A stretch of DNA of 8,307 nucleotides. Source: Emcibacter sp. Its GTDB lineage: Bacteria; Pseudomonadota; Alphaproteobacteria; Sphingomonadales; Emcibacteraceae. Positions 1-6,426 of this stretch are shown in pieces (position 1 is the first letter of the stretch; the number at the start of each line of letters is the position of its first letter). The notes below the pieces were generated by a model, which did not search any database, had not been told where the DNA came from, and saw only the letters and a program-made list of their open reading frames with translations. The stretch spans positions 1 to 8,307 of the forward strand of contig JALUWZ010000144.1 of NCBI GenBank assembly GCA_027019205.1. The letters are read 5' to 3'. The translations under genes and the position numbers were made by a program.

Positions 1-189
1 GTAATTGCTGTCCTGACTGTCGCCGGTGATCGGCGCGAAAGGGCTGGCCTCCCCCCAACCGTAAATACCGCTTTCCGTCGTGATCTTGACTGCAATATTG
101 TGGGCGGCATCAATAACGCCCAGCTTGACCCGTATCGGGTTGCTTATGGCTATATTCAGTTTGTGGATGTCAATTCGGGCTATCTTCAT
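1..189 (-). CDS. Dipeptide epimerase-like protein, enolase superfamily (N-terminal fragment)
   Basis: Only the first 63 codons are in the window; the gene runs off the left edge. The translation begins MKIARIDIHKLNIAISNPIR and contains WGEASPFAPITGDS at residues 45-58. This matches the N-terminal capping domain of the mandelate racemase/muconate lactonizing subgroup, and the ITGDS loop resembles L-Ala-D/L-Glu epimerases. Those enzymes epimerise dipeptides, often from peptidoglycan turnover, in the cytoplasm. The catalytic lysines and metal ligands of the barrel domain lie outside the window, so the substrate cannot be verified. The ATG at 189 is the start because an in-frame TAG lies three codons upstream; the Shine-Dalgarno is weak. 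The gene is divergent from a GntR-type regulator, which is its most likely controller (inference). A related muconate-cycloisomerase-like enzyme is the main alternative. Confidence 0.72.
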   Translation of the reverse strand, partial: MKIARIDIHKLNIAISNPIRVKLGVIDAAHNIAVKITTESGIYGWGEASPFAPITGDSQDSNY

Positions 190-240
190 TCCATGCTACT
201 CGCTGTGAAATTATTCCATGAGTGAGATCGATATATTCAT

Positions 241-274
241 TTTACCTGCTATAGTTATACGTAATAGAGGTAAA
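241..274. promoter_or_regulatory. Symmetric dyad, candidate GntR operator in divergent promoter region
   Basis: Arms TTTACCT (241-247) and AGGTAAA (268-274) are perfect reverse complements separated by 20 bp. The centre of the dyad (257.5) coincides with GTTATAC (254-260), which fits the GTNNNAC core typical of GntR-family operators. It lies between the divergent epimerase and gntR-type genes, as expected for a shared autoregulatory site. On the minus strand the same core reads GTATAAC, whose TATAAC could be the -10 of the epimerase gene. Binding is inferred, not shown. Confidence 0.4.
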
Positions 275-314
275 TAGTACAGCCTTATTTTTTCTTAAGA
301 CTGTTTATATCCTG

Positions 315-343
315 TTTTCAGAGCCTATGTTTCCTTGTATAAA
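315..343 (+). promoter_or_regulatory. Putative sigma70-type promoter of the GntR-family gene
   Basis: TTTTCA (315-320) and TATAAA (338-343) are spaced by 17 bp, matching 4 of 6 and 5 of 6 consensus positions. Transcription would begin near 350, leaving a leader of about 40 nt before the chosen ATG at 391. The region is generally AT-rich, so chance matches are likely. Confidence 0.35.
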
Positions 344-390
344 TAACCCTTGCGGTATATGAATATCTTATATTTATGCACGGGAAATAC

Positions 391-1077
391 ATGACAAAGA
401 TCACGATACAGAATAAAGACGCCCTTGAGGCCTATGAAATTATTATGGAGGCTATTGTTACCCAAAAGCTCCTCCCAAGTCAGAAGGTATCTGAAAATAT
501 CCTAAGTGATATGTTTGGCCTCAGCCGGACGATCTCGCGAAACCTGATCGAACGCCTGATGGCTCAACAATTCCTGGTTTCACTATCGCCGCGCGTAACG
601 CAGGTGGCGCCGCTTACCTTGATGGAAATCAAACAAAATTTCGCATTACGAAAGATATTACTGCCGGAAATTGCGGCCATTTCCGGGGCCAATATTGACT
701 TTAGGCAATTAAATAATCTGAATGATAAATTACAAAATTTACTCACAGCACAAGATGATCAGTCTGCTTTAAAGTTCCTGAAGATCAACAAAGAATTAAA
801 TCTGACCCTGTGCTATCCGGCACAATATCCCTTAATGCGTGAATGGATAGGCCAATTGGAAGATATGGCGATGCGTATCTATTGGCTATATATAAAAACA
901 ACAAACAGCTTCCCCTACTCAAATGAACAACAAAAAATGACTTTTGACATTATGAAAAGCGATGACCCCCGAAAGATCCAAAAATCTCTCCATGATATGA
1001 TCAACCAGACAGAAGACAGAATTCTAAACGCTATCTTCACCCATGAACAATTTTACACCCAGGACCTGCTGGTATAA
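391..1077 (+). CDS. GntR-family transcriptional regulator, FCD-type (FadR/VanR-like)
   Basis: This is a 228-residue DNA-binding regulator. A winged helix-turn-helix spans about residues 14-75, with the recognition-helix region LSRTISRNLIERL matching the family's SRTPVREAL pattern. An all-helical FCD ligand-binding domain follows (about 78-215). An upstream ATG at 376 exists, but GGGA at 382-385 sits 5 nt before the ATG at 391, so I chose 391. In the FCD domain the usual metal-binding histidines appear only partly kept: the FH position reads LN (N137), the EH position reads EQ (Q180), and H201 is retained. These alignments were made by eye. The gene is AT-richer than preA or the aminotransferase. 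It lies divergent from the epimerase gene, its likeliest target. The effector cannot be told from sequence. Confidence 0.9.
   Translation: MTKITIQNKDALEAYEIIMEAIVTQKLLPSQKVSENILSDMFGLSRTISRNLIERLMAQQFLVSLSPRVTQVAPLTLMEIKQNFALRKILLPEIAAISGANIDFRQLNNLNDKLQNLLTAQDDQSALKFLKINKELNLTLCYPAQYPLMREWIGQLEDMAMRIYWLYIKTTNSFPYSNEQQKMTFDIMKSDDPRKIQKSLHDMINQTEDRILNAIFTHEQFYTQDLLV
655..695. repeat. Interrupted dyad inside the GntR-family gene
   Basis: ATATT (655-659) pairs with AATAT (691-695), and CCGGAAAT (664-671) pairs with ATTTCCGG (679-686). Both pairs share centre 675. In total 13 bp match across 41 bp. Because of it, the antisense strand encodes PEMAAISGSNI while the sense strand encodes PEIAAISGANI. 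No function is claimed. Confidence 0.55.
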
Positions 1078-1080
1078 TAA

Positions 1081-1107
1081 TCGCCAGACAGAACTGGTCA
1101 CTGGCGA
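1081..1107 (+). terminator. Hairpin just after the GntR-family gene, possible terminator
   Basis: TCGCCAG (1081-1087) and CTGGCGA (1101-1107) form a perfect 7-bp stem with a 13-nt loop, 3 nt after the TAA stop (a tandem TAATAA). The plus-strand downstream sequence is A-rich rather than T-rich, so this is not a classic intrinsic terminator. It may be an mRNA 3' stabiliser or a factor-assisted stop. Confidence 0.35.
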
Positions 1108-1290
1108 CAAAATAAATCACATGGTTTCATGTTACATGGATCAAACACAGAAGAAAAAAGAGCCGGCGCGGCAATAATTAAGCTTGAAAAAAAGTGATAT
1201 ATATGCGACATAATCTGGCCCGAAGGTGAAAAATGCAAAACCAACTATAAAAAACGATTAAACATTTCTTTTATTTTATGATTTTATCTT

Positions 1291-1296
1291 TATAAT
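1291..1296 (+). promoter_or_regulatory. Putative -10 element of the tRNA-Cys gene
   Basis: A perfect TATAAT lies at 1291-1296, 9 nt before the mature tRNA 5' end. No convincing -35 is seen at 16-18 bp upstream; only T-rich sequence is there. The rest of 1108-1305 is AT-rich and holds no gene I can support. Confidence 0.4.
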
Positions 1297-1305
1297 CAAT
1301 TAGAT

Positions 1306-1379
1306 GGCGCGGTGGCGGAATGGCTACGCAGCGGATTGCAAATCCGTCCATACCGGTTCGATTCCGGTCCGCGCCTCCA
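1306..1379 (+). tRNA. tRNA-Cys (anticodon GCA)
   Basis: A full cloverleaf can be drawn. The acceptor stem GGCGCGG (1306-1312) pairs perfectly with CCGCGCC (1369-1375), followed by discriminator T1376 and encoded CCA (1377-1379). The D stem is GCG/CGC (1315-1317/1327-1329). The anticodon stem is GCGGA/TCCGT (1331-1335/1343-1347) with loop TTGCAAA, giving anticodon GCA at 1338-1340. The T stem is ACCGG/CCGGT (1352-1356/1364-1368) with loop TTCGATT. The length of 74 nt fits class I tRNA-Cys. It reads UGC and UGU codons. Confidence 0.98.
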
Positions 1380-1404
1380 CCTTCTCCCCATTCAGCCCAT
1401 CTCG

Positions 1405-1442
1405 AAAAAAAAAGCCGGCAACCCGTTTCCGGGGCGCCGGCT
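1405..1442 (-). terminator. Rho-independent terminator of the TonB-dependent receptor gene
   Basis: AGCCGGC (1413-1419) pairs with GCCGGCT (1436-1442). An inner stem CCCG/CGGG (1422-1425/1430-1433) and a small loop complete the hairpin. On the minus strand it is followed at once by nine T (A run at 1405-1413), a strong intrinsic terminator 26 nt after the receptor's TAG stop. It may also stop plus-strand transcripts from the tRNA, but the plus-strand tail (CTCTTTAAAT) is weak. Confidence 0.88.
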
Positions 1443-1468
1443 CTTTAAATATTTATCCGGTTTTAGCT

Positions 1469-4400
1469 CTAGAAACGATAGCGAATCCCGAACTGTATCC
1501 GGTAAACAGACGGGAGGCGGGCAATATTCGGGTTGGCTGCCGTTGCCGTGGGTGACGTCGGCGCGCTCAATATATATTGTGACCCATCCGGGCTGATCTG
1601 TACATTGGCCAGCGGTATATTTGATGGCTCGAAAATGGTATCAAGACGGCCCCAGTTATTGTTGATCAGGTTGCCAAGATTTTCAATATCAAGGATAAAC
1701 TCAACCTTGTGACCCGGAACAATTTCAACCTCCTGTATAAAACGCATATTTATCCGGTTAACCCAGCCGGTACTACAGGAATTCCGGGGAATGATCCCGC
1801 CACGGAAGCTTGAAAGACAACTGTCACCATTAATGGTCTGATCAAGACTGGCAAGGAACGCCGGGTCACCGGTAACAATCGGATCATTAAGCCCGGACGG
1901 AACATAGAACAGATTTGGCCCCGGATTATCCGTACTGGTTTTATCGGCCAGATCATTACCCCCGAATGGCAGAACGGCCCCGAACCCGGAGGGTCCGTCA
2001 AAGATATAGCTGAAATTCCTGCCACTCCGGCCCGTATAGACAAAGCCCAGCTTGGTCAGATTATCGCCAAATATTTCTTTTTCCCAGTTGATGGTCGCGG
2101 TAATCCGGTTGGGAATCTCGAAACTTGATGTGGAGACATCCGGATTATTAAGGTCCCGCTGGGGATCGAAGGCAAATGTCTCAAAGCCGACAAACCGGTT
2201 ATAGGACCGGACATCATTCACATCCTGATGGGTATAGCCCAATGTCGTGGTAAAATACCCAAAATCAGTATCGAAACTTTTTGCAATATCAAGGGAGATA
2301 ATGGTACTGCTGCCCTTTTTTGTGTTGCGGACAATATAGTCAGCCCGGTTAAAACTGCCACTCTCCGTGCTGCTGTAAATTGGACGGCCATCAGGCGCAG
2401 TGCCGATTTTCACGCGGCGGCCTTCAAATATATCATAGCCGTTCTTCACATCGGTATAGATACCTTCCAGGGTAATCTTCCAGTCATCGCCCATACCCAT
2501 ACTTGACAGATCAAGAACATAGTCTAAAGCCAGATTATATTTCCAGCTTGACAGCAATTGAATATCCGGCGACAGCGCATCCACTGCCTCGGCCTCTTTG
2601 GGGGACAGAAATTGCTGAAAGTTTTTCGAAACAGCATCGGCATTGGGAAGATTAGCTGCCGTATCGGCGATTAACCCGGGAAAAGGCCCGCCGAAAAACG
2701 GGGCAAAAAATCCGGCGAATGTCCGGGTAACACCGTTGCCTGAATAGCTGTTGGACAGCATAATCAACGGCGTTCCGCCCCCGAACAGACCCGCACCACC
2801 CCGAACCGTCAGGCGGTCATCGGCCTGCCAGTTAAAGCCAAAACGCGGCATCAACAGGTCTTTGCCGTCAAGATTTTCGGTATTGTCGAAACCGTTACGG
2901 TCCGCAAATCCCTGATTTAACGGCACCTTGTCTTTATTTACCATCCAGTCATAACGCAACCCGAATTTTATGGTCAGATCATCGGTTACAAGCCATTCAT
3001 CCTGAAGATATACCGAATTGGTCGTCAAGGTAAATTTACCTCTGGCATCATCAACTTTACCCGTATTGGACCCGCCGAATAACAGAGAGGCTATATTGGG
3101 AACGCCATTATTGCCAATACCTGCAAGGTCATCAAGGCTGTTAAAAAACAGCAGGCCGCGAGAGAATGGCAGGAATACGTTATTTACCGAATTGCGTTCC
3201 TGCTCAACACCGCCGGTTATTGTATGGTCTCCGTATGTATAATCACCCTTCAAGCGAAAAATACGCGAGCTGTTATCCAGCTTATTATTATGACGGAACT
3301 GGTCCCCGCCCGCAAGAATGGTCCCCCCGCCCGGGGCCGTAATCTGGAAGGTAGGGGTGCTGGAATCAACACTGACCTGCCGGTTTTTGACATTCTTGAA
3401 TCCGAGTTTCAGCTCAGTTGAGAAATTATCACTCCAGTCGGAGAACAGCTGAAAGCTGTAACTGTTCAGACGTTCGTTAACATTATAACGGTTGGATTGA
3501 AGGGCCGCCAGCTCCGGAAAATCATCAAAAATTACATCACCATTGGCGCGTTGGTAAGATACCGTCGCACGATGATTATCATTAATGTTCCAGTCCAGCT
3601 TGAGCAGTATCTTTTCATCCTGATCCTTGTCTGTGGTGGCGAATTTGCCCGCATCAAAACCAAATTTATCCTTGAAAATTTTGATGGCGCGGTCAACATC
3701 CGCCTGTGTCACCCCCTGAATATCGTTAATGCTCTGAGCGTTGGCCGGAACTGTGGTTTCAAATTTTTCATAGTTGGCAAAGAAAAACAATTTGTCTTTG
3801 ATAATCGGACCCCCAAGGGTGGCGCCATATGTTTTTTCTGTAAATTTGCCGATGGCAAGGTCCTGACCCTGACTTTTTTTGCCGGTCAAACTCTGGTCGG
3901 TATAAAAACCGTAAGCACTGCCATGAAATTCATTGGTGCCGGACTTGGTGACAATATTGATATTGCCGCCGAGAAAGTTACCATATGTCACATCAAAGGG
4001 CGCCACGTTAACATTGATTGCCTGAATGGCATCAATTGAAACCGGTGACCGCTGCGTAGCTGAAGCATTCTTGGAAAGCCCAAAATTATCATTTTGTGCC
4101 ACCCCGTCGATGGTAATGCTGTTAAAGCGGAAATTTGCCCCGGCAATGGATACCGCAGGGCCGCGCGGCACACTGGGATCAACCAGAATTTTTGAATCTG
4201 TTTCCAGCACACTGACAAAATCCCGGGATATAGAGGCAATGCCCTCTATGGTATCCTGATTAAAATCCCGACCAGCCCCGGTCTTCAGGGCCGTAAGCAC
4301 CCGTGAACTTGTCACAACAATTTCTTCAAGAGGGGAATCACCCGCCCCGCCAGCATGATTGGCCAGCAAGGTCACGGACCCGGCTTCTCCGAGTTTGAGC

Positions 4401-4765
4401 TGAATATTGTTAATAGAGACCGGAGCGCCTTTCATAACCCGGTTTTTATCGGTCAGGCGAACCACATATGGTCCGCCGATGGGCAACCCCTTGGCCACCA
4501 GCACACCGGCACTGTTGGTCGACCGGTTGAATGTCCGGCCCGTCGGAACATGCAGGATCGTAACCGATACATTTGGCATATCCTGACCTGCGGCATCAAT
4601 TACCCTGACACGCAGAACAGATGTTGTAGACTGCGCCTCTGCCTGAATGGCAAAAATTGTGGTAGATGCAAGAGCAATAGCCACCGCTGTTGAGGTATGT
4701 AGAAAGCTCTTTCTGAGGGCAGAACTCATCATCAGGCTTTTCATATTCGACTTCAGGCTATTCAT
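1469..4765 (-). CDS. TonB-dependent receptor, Oar-like, with N-terminal carboxypeptidase-regulatory domain
   Basis: This is a 1098-residue outer-membrane protein. A long signal peptide ends AIQAEA-QS, with likely cleavage after A44. A carboxypeptidase-regulatory-like beta-sandwich follows (about 48-135). A TonB-box-like EEIVVT is at 147-152, and the plug (about 165-276) ends GGNINIVTKSG. A long beta-barrel closes with FGIRYRF, where the terminal F is the outer-membrane assembly signature. The motif DIENLGNLINNNWG near 1026-1039 is typical of Oar-like receptors. Two cysteines (C983, C997) could form a disulfide in the exported protein. Of two candidate ATGs (4780 and 4765), I chose 4765 because AGGGAG (4770-4775) lies 4 nt upstream of it. 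The gene is divergent from preT and converges on tRNA-Cys. Such receptors import substrates energised by TonB-ExbB-ExbD. The ligand is unknown; pyrimidine-containing material is a guess from context. Confidence 0.92.
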   Translation of the reverse strand: MNSLKSNMKSLMMSSALRKSFLHTSTAVAIALASTTIFAIQAEAQSTTSVLRVRVIDAAGQDMPNVSVTILHVPTGRTFNRSTNSAGVLVAKGLPIGGPYVVRLTDKNRVMKGAPVSINNIQLKLGEAGSVTLLANHAGGAGDSPLEEIVVTSSRVLTALKTGAGRDFNQDTIEGIASISRDFVSVLETDSKILVDPSVPRGPAVSIAGANFRFNSITIDGVAQNDNFGLSKNASATQRSPVSIDAIQAINVNVAPFDVTYGNFLGGNINIVTKSGTNEFHGSAYGFYTDQSLTGKKSQGQDLAIGKFTEKTYGATLGGPIIKDKLFFFANYEKFETTVPANAQSINDIQGVTQADVDRAIKIFKDKFGFDAGKFATTDKDQDEKILLKLDWNINDNHRATVSYQRANGDVIFDDFPELAALQSNRYNVNERLNSYSFQLFSDWSDNFSTELKLGFKNVKNRQVSVDSSTPTFQITAPGGGTILAGGDQFRHNNKLDNSSRIFRLKGDYTYGDHTITGGVEQERNSVNNVFLPFSRGLLFFNSLDDLAGIGNNGVPNIASLLFGGSNTGKVDDARGKFTLTTNSVYLQDEWLVTDDLTIKFGLRYDWMVNKDKVPLNQGFADRNGFDNTENLDGKDLLMPRFGFNWQADDRLTVRGGAGLFGGGTPLIMLSNSYSGNGVTRTFAGFFAPFFGGPFPGLIADTAANLPNADAVSKNFQQFLSPKEAEAVDALSPDIQLLSSWKYNLALDYVLDLSSMGMGDDWKITLEGIYTDVKNGYDIFEGRRVKIGTAPDGRPIYSSTESGSFNRADYIVRNTKKGSSTIISLDIAKSFDTDFGYFTTTLGYTHQDVNDVRSYNRFVGFETFAFDPQRDLNNPDVSTSSFEIPNRITATINWEKEIFGDNLTKLGFVYTGRSGRNFSYIFDGPSGFGAVLPFGGNDLADKTSTDNPGPNLFYVPSGLNDPIVTGDPAFLASLDQTINGDSCLSSFRGGIIPRNSCSTGWVNRINMRFIQEVEIVPGHKVEFILDIENLGNLINNNWGRLDTIFEPSNIPLANVQISPDGSQYILSAPTSPTATAANPNIARLPSVYRIQFGIRYRF

Positions 4766-4818
4766 TTCACTCCCTTTCATATCTATTGGATTCCGGTGTT
4801 GTCTTTAAAAATTCGGTG

Positions 4819-4832
4819 TCAAAAATTTTTGA
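4819..4832. repeat. Perfect 14-bp palindrome TCAAAAATTTTTGA
   Basis: This perfect palindrome lies about 54 bp upstream of the receptor start codon. Its A5T5 core would give intrinsic curvature. It could be an operator for the receptor gene or simply an AT-rich chance match. Confidence 0.5.
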
Positions 4833-4987
4833 TCGGCTGTCACATATAACAGACAGAATAGCAAAACTGTTTCACCTGTTTTTTCCAACCTTATACTTTT
4901 TTCCGGAGAAATCAAGTTTTTTTATCATTCGATCAAAAAAATAAGGATTTTTGTAATAATATACTTCTTAACGGAGCCAATGATTGC

Positions 4988-5007
4988 TTGATATAACAAC
5001 ATATCAA
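4988..5007. promoter_or_regulatory. Inverted repeat TTGATAT-N6-ATATCAA upstream of preT promoter
   Basis: Arms 4988-4994 and 5001-5007 are perfect 7-bp reverse complements around AACAAC. The repeat ends 9 bp before the proposed preT -35. It shares TTGA/TCAA ends with the RutR-like site at 5017-5032 but has wider spacing. The position suits an activator site or an auxiliary operator (inference). Confidence 0.4.
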
Positions 5008-5016
5008 TAAAAATAT

Positions 5017-5032
5017 TTGACTATATGATCAA
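5017..5032. promoter_or_regulatory. RutR-like operator overlapping the preT -35
   Basis: The sequence TTGACTATATGATCAA matches the known RutR box TTGACCANNTGGTCAA at 12 of 14 defined positions, with one mismatch per half-site. It fully covers the proposed -35 element. RutR is a TetR-family repressor of pyrimidine degradation that releases DNA when it binds uracil or thymine. The site therefore fits the function of the downstream genes. No rutR gene is in the window, so the binding protein is inferred. Confidence 0.55.
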
Positions 5033-5045
5033 AATTATATAGTAT
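5017..5045 (+). promoter_or_regulatory. Putative sigma70-type promoter of the preT operon
   Basis: TTGACT (5017-5022, 5 of 6 to consensus) and TAGTAT (5040-5045, 4 of 6) are spaced by 17 bp. Transcription would begin near 5052, giving a very short leader of about 15 nt that still includes AGGAGG at 5056-5061. Confidence 0.5.
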
Positions 5046-5067
5046 CTGGACAGACAGGAGGCTCTGC

Positions 5068-6414
5068 ATGACCCAACATGCCAACAAAGAGAATAACAAT
5101 ATAGTGTCCGGCCATAAATGCGTCAGCAGGTTTTTTGAGGATTTGCACAAACCCTTGAATGACCTTGCGGCGATAAAAGAAGCCGATCATTGCCTATATT
5201 GTTATGACGCGCCCTGCAGCCAGGCCTGCCCGACATCCATTGATATCCCGACTTTTATCCATCAGATCAGAACCGGCAATATCACAGGTGCCGCCCATAC
5301 CATTCTGAGTGAGAATATTATGGGCGGCACCTGTGCCCGGGTCTGTCCGACCGAAGTCCTGTGTGAGGAGGCCTGCGTTCATAACAAGCGGGATAACGGT
5401 GATGATCCGGTAAAAATCGGACTTCTGCAACGTTATGCCACTGATCATCTGATGTTATCCAATGCCCCTCACCCCTTTACCCGCGCCACAGAAAGCGGGA
5501 GGCATATTGCCGTCATCGGTGCCGGTCCGGCAGGATTGTCCTGTGCCCACCGGGCGGCAATGCTCGGCCATAAAGTCACAATTTACGAGGCAAAAGCAAA
5601 GGCCGGAGGGCTGAATGAATATGGCCTGGCCGCCTATAAAATGCTTGATGATTTTGCCGCCCGCGAAGTCGCCTTTCTGCTCGGCATTGGCGGCATGGAT
5701 GTTCAGTATGGCAAGCGCCTCGGCAGAGATATATCACTCGACAAATTACGGAAAGACCATGACGCGCTCTTTATCGGCATTGGTCTCGGCGGCACCAATG
5801 ACCTTGGCCTTGAGGGGGAGGATATGACAGGGGTTGTTAACGCAATTGATTTTATTGAATCTATCCGCCAGTCGGACGACCCCGCAACCCTTGAAACAGG
5901 TCAGAATATTCTGGTGATTGGCGGCGGCAATACGGCCATTGATGCCGCAGTTCAGGCGAAGAAGCTGGGCGCGAATAGCGTCACCCTTGCCTATCGGCGC
6001 GGGGCTGAACAGATGGGGGCGACCGGTTATGAAATTGATCTCGCCCGCAAGTCCGGCGTGGTTATCCAGCTCTGGTCAAAGCCCGTGGCCCTGCATGGCG
6101 GAGATACCATAACATCTGTTACCTTTGAACAGACCCGTCTTGAAGGTGGAAAACTTGTCGGCACAGGGGAAAAATATGACATCGCCTGCGATATGTTGCT
6201 CAAGGCTATCGGGCAGAAGCTCAAGGAACCTGACCTGGCGGATTTGGCCATAAAAGGCGGCAAGCTTGTCATATCATCACAATATGAGACCAGCATAAGC
6301 GGAATTTTTGCCGGTGGCGACTGCATTGGCAGTGGCCAGGACCTGACCGTGCAGGCCGTAGAAGACGGAAAGCAGGCCGCCATTGCCATGGACGGGTGGC
6401 TGAAAACGAACTGA
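5068..6414 (+). CDS. preT: NAD-dependent dihydropyrimidine dehydrogenase, subunit PreT
   Basis: PreT is the 448-residue electron-input subunit of bacterial dihydropyrimidine dehydrogenase. It takes electrons from NAD(P)H through FAD and iron-sulfur clusters to PreA, which reduces uracil or thymine in the cytoplasm. The N-terminal GltD-like domain has two cysteine sets: C42, C45, C50, C54 and C89, C93, C99, C103. An FAD-binding GAGPAG lies at 151-156 with acidic E174 after the next strand. A nucleotide-binding GGGNTA is at 285-290, and the C-terminal FAD motif GGD is at 417-419. The length fits the family. The start is well supported by AGGAGG (5056-5061), 6 nt before the ATG. preA follows after 12 nt, so the two are cotranscribed. 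A large inverted repeat lies within codons 72-90. GltD (small subunit of glutamate synthase) is the main alternative, made unlikely by the preA neighbour. Confidence 0.93.
   Translation: MTQHANKENNNIVSGHKCVSRFFEDLHKPLNDLAAIKEADHCLYCYDAPCSQACPTSIDIPTFIHQIRTGNITGAAHTILSENIMGGTCARVCPTEVLCEEACVHNKRDNGDDPVKIGLLQRYATDHLMLSNAPHPFTRATESGRHIAVIGAGPAGLSCAHRAAMLGHKVTIYEAKAKAGGLNEYGLAAYKMLDDFAAREVAFLLGIGGMDVQYGKRLGRDISLDKLRKDHDALFIGIGLGGTNDLGLEGEDMTGVVNAIDFIESIRQSDDPATLETGQNILVIGGGNTAIDAAVQAKKLGANSVTLAYRRGAEQMGATGYEIDLARKSGVVIQLWSKPVALHGGDTITSVTFEQTRLEGGKLVGTGEKYDIACDMLLKAIGQKLKEPDLADLAIKGGKLVISSQYETSISGIFAGGDCIGSGQDLTVQAVEDGKQAAIAMDGWLKTN
5283..5335. repeat. Large perfect inverted repeat inside preT
   Basis: Arm CACAGGTGCCGCCCATA (5283-5299) is the exact reverse complement of TATGGGCGGCACCTGTG (5319-5335). 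Within the 19-nt spacer, ATTCT (5302-5306) pairs with AGAAT (5312-5316) around loop GAGTG. The mRNA could fold as 17 bp, a 2x2 internal loop, 5 bp and a 5-nt loop. It covers codons 72-90, including cluster ligand C89. As a result the antisense strand encodes GAAHNILTQNGMGGTC, nearly mirroring the sense GAAHTILSENIMGGTC. Confidence 0.9.
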
Positions 6415-6426
6415 GGAATAAACCCT

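Larger units (their letters stand above)
4766..5067. other. AT-rich divergent regulatory region between receptor gene and preT
   Basis: These 302 bp carry no supported gene. On the preT side they hold a promoter with a RutR-like site and two further inverted repeats. On the receptor side there is an A5T5 palindrome. No clear receptor promoter was found: a perfect TTGACA occurs on the minus strand (4817-4822) but lacks a -10 at the right distance, and TATAAG (4891-4896) lacks a good -35. Confidence 0.7.

Noticed and set aside
1162..1172. Mini hairpin GCCG-GCG-CGGC with T-rich tail on the minus strand
   Set aside because: The stem is only 4 bp with a 3-nt loop, and no minus-strand gene ends here.
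1121..1200. Very short open frames (18-22 codons) between the GntR-family gene and tRNA-Cys
   Set aside because: No ribosome binding site, no recognisable peptide, and length expected by chance in this sequence.
1352..1379. tRNA-Cys 3' end as an integration (att) site
   Set aside because: No repeat of the tRNA 3' end and no integrase gene are seen in the window; the downstream neighbour is an ordinary receptor gene.
1304..1596. Two open frames of 83 and 94 codons running through the tRNA gene
   Set aside because: They begin in or next to tRNA-Cys, cross the terminator hairpin and enter the 3' end of the receptor gene antisense. There is no ribosome binding site and no recognisable protein.
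3497..4039. 180-codon plus-strand open frame antisense to the receptor gene
   Set aside because: It lies wholly within the coding sequence of a well-supported receptor plug/barrel and its translation resembles no known family; a shadow frame.
5194..5448. Antisense 84-codon frame in preT whose peptide resembles PreT itself
   Set aside because: The resemblance is produced by the inverted repeat at 5283-5335, not by a real antisense gene.
5778..5800. CATTGGT/ACCAATG inverted repeat in preT
   Set aside because: Only 7 bp in coding sequence with a 9-bp spacer; expected by chance in a window of this size.
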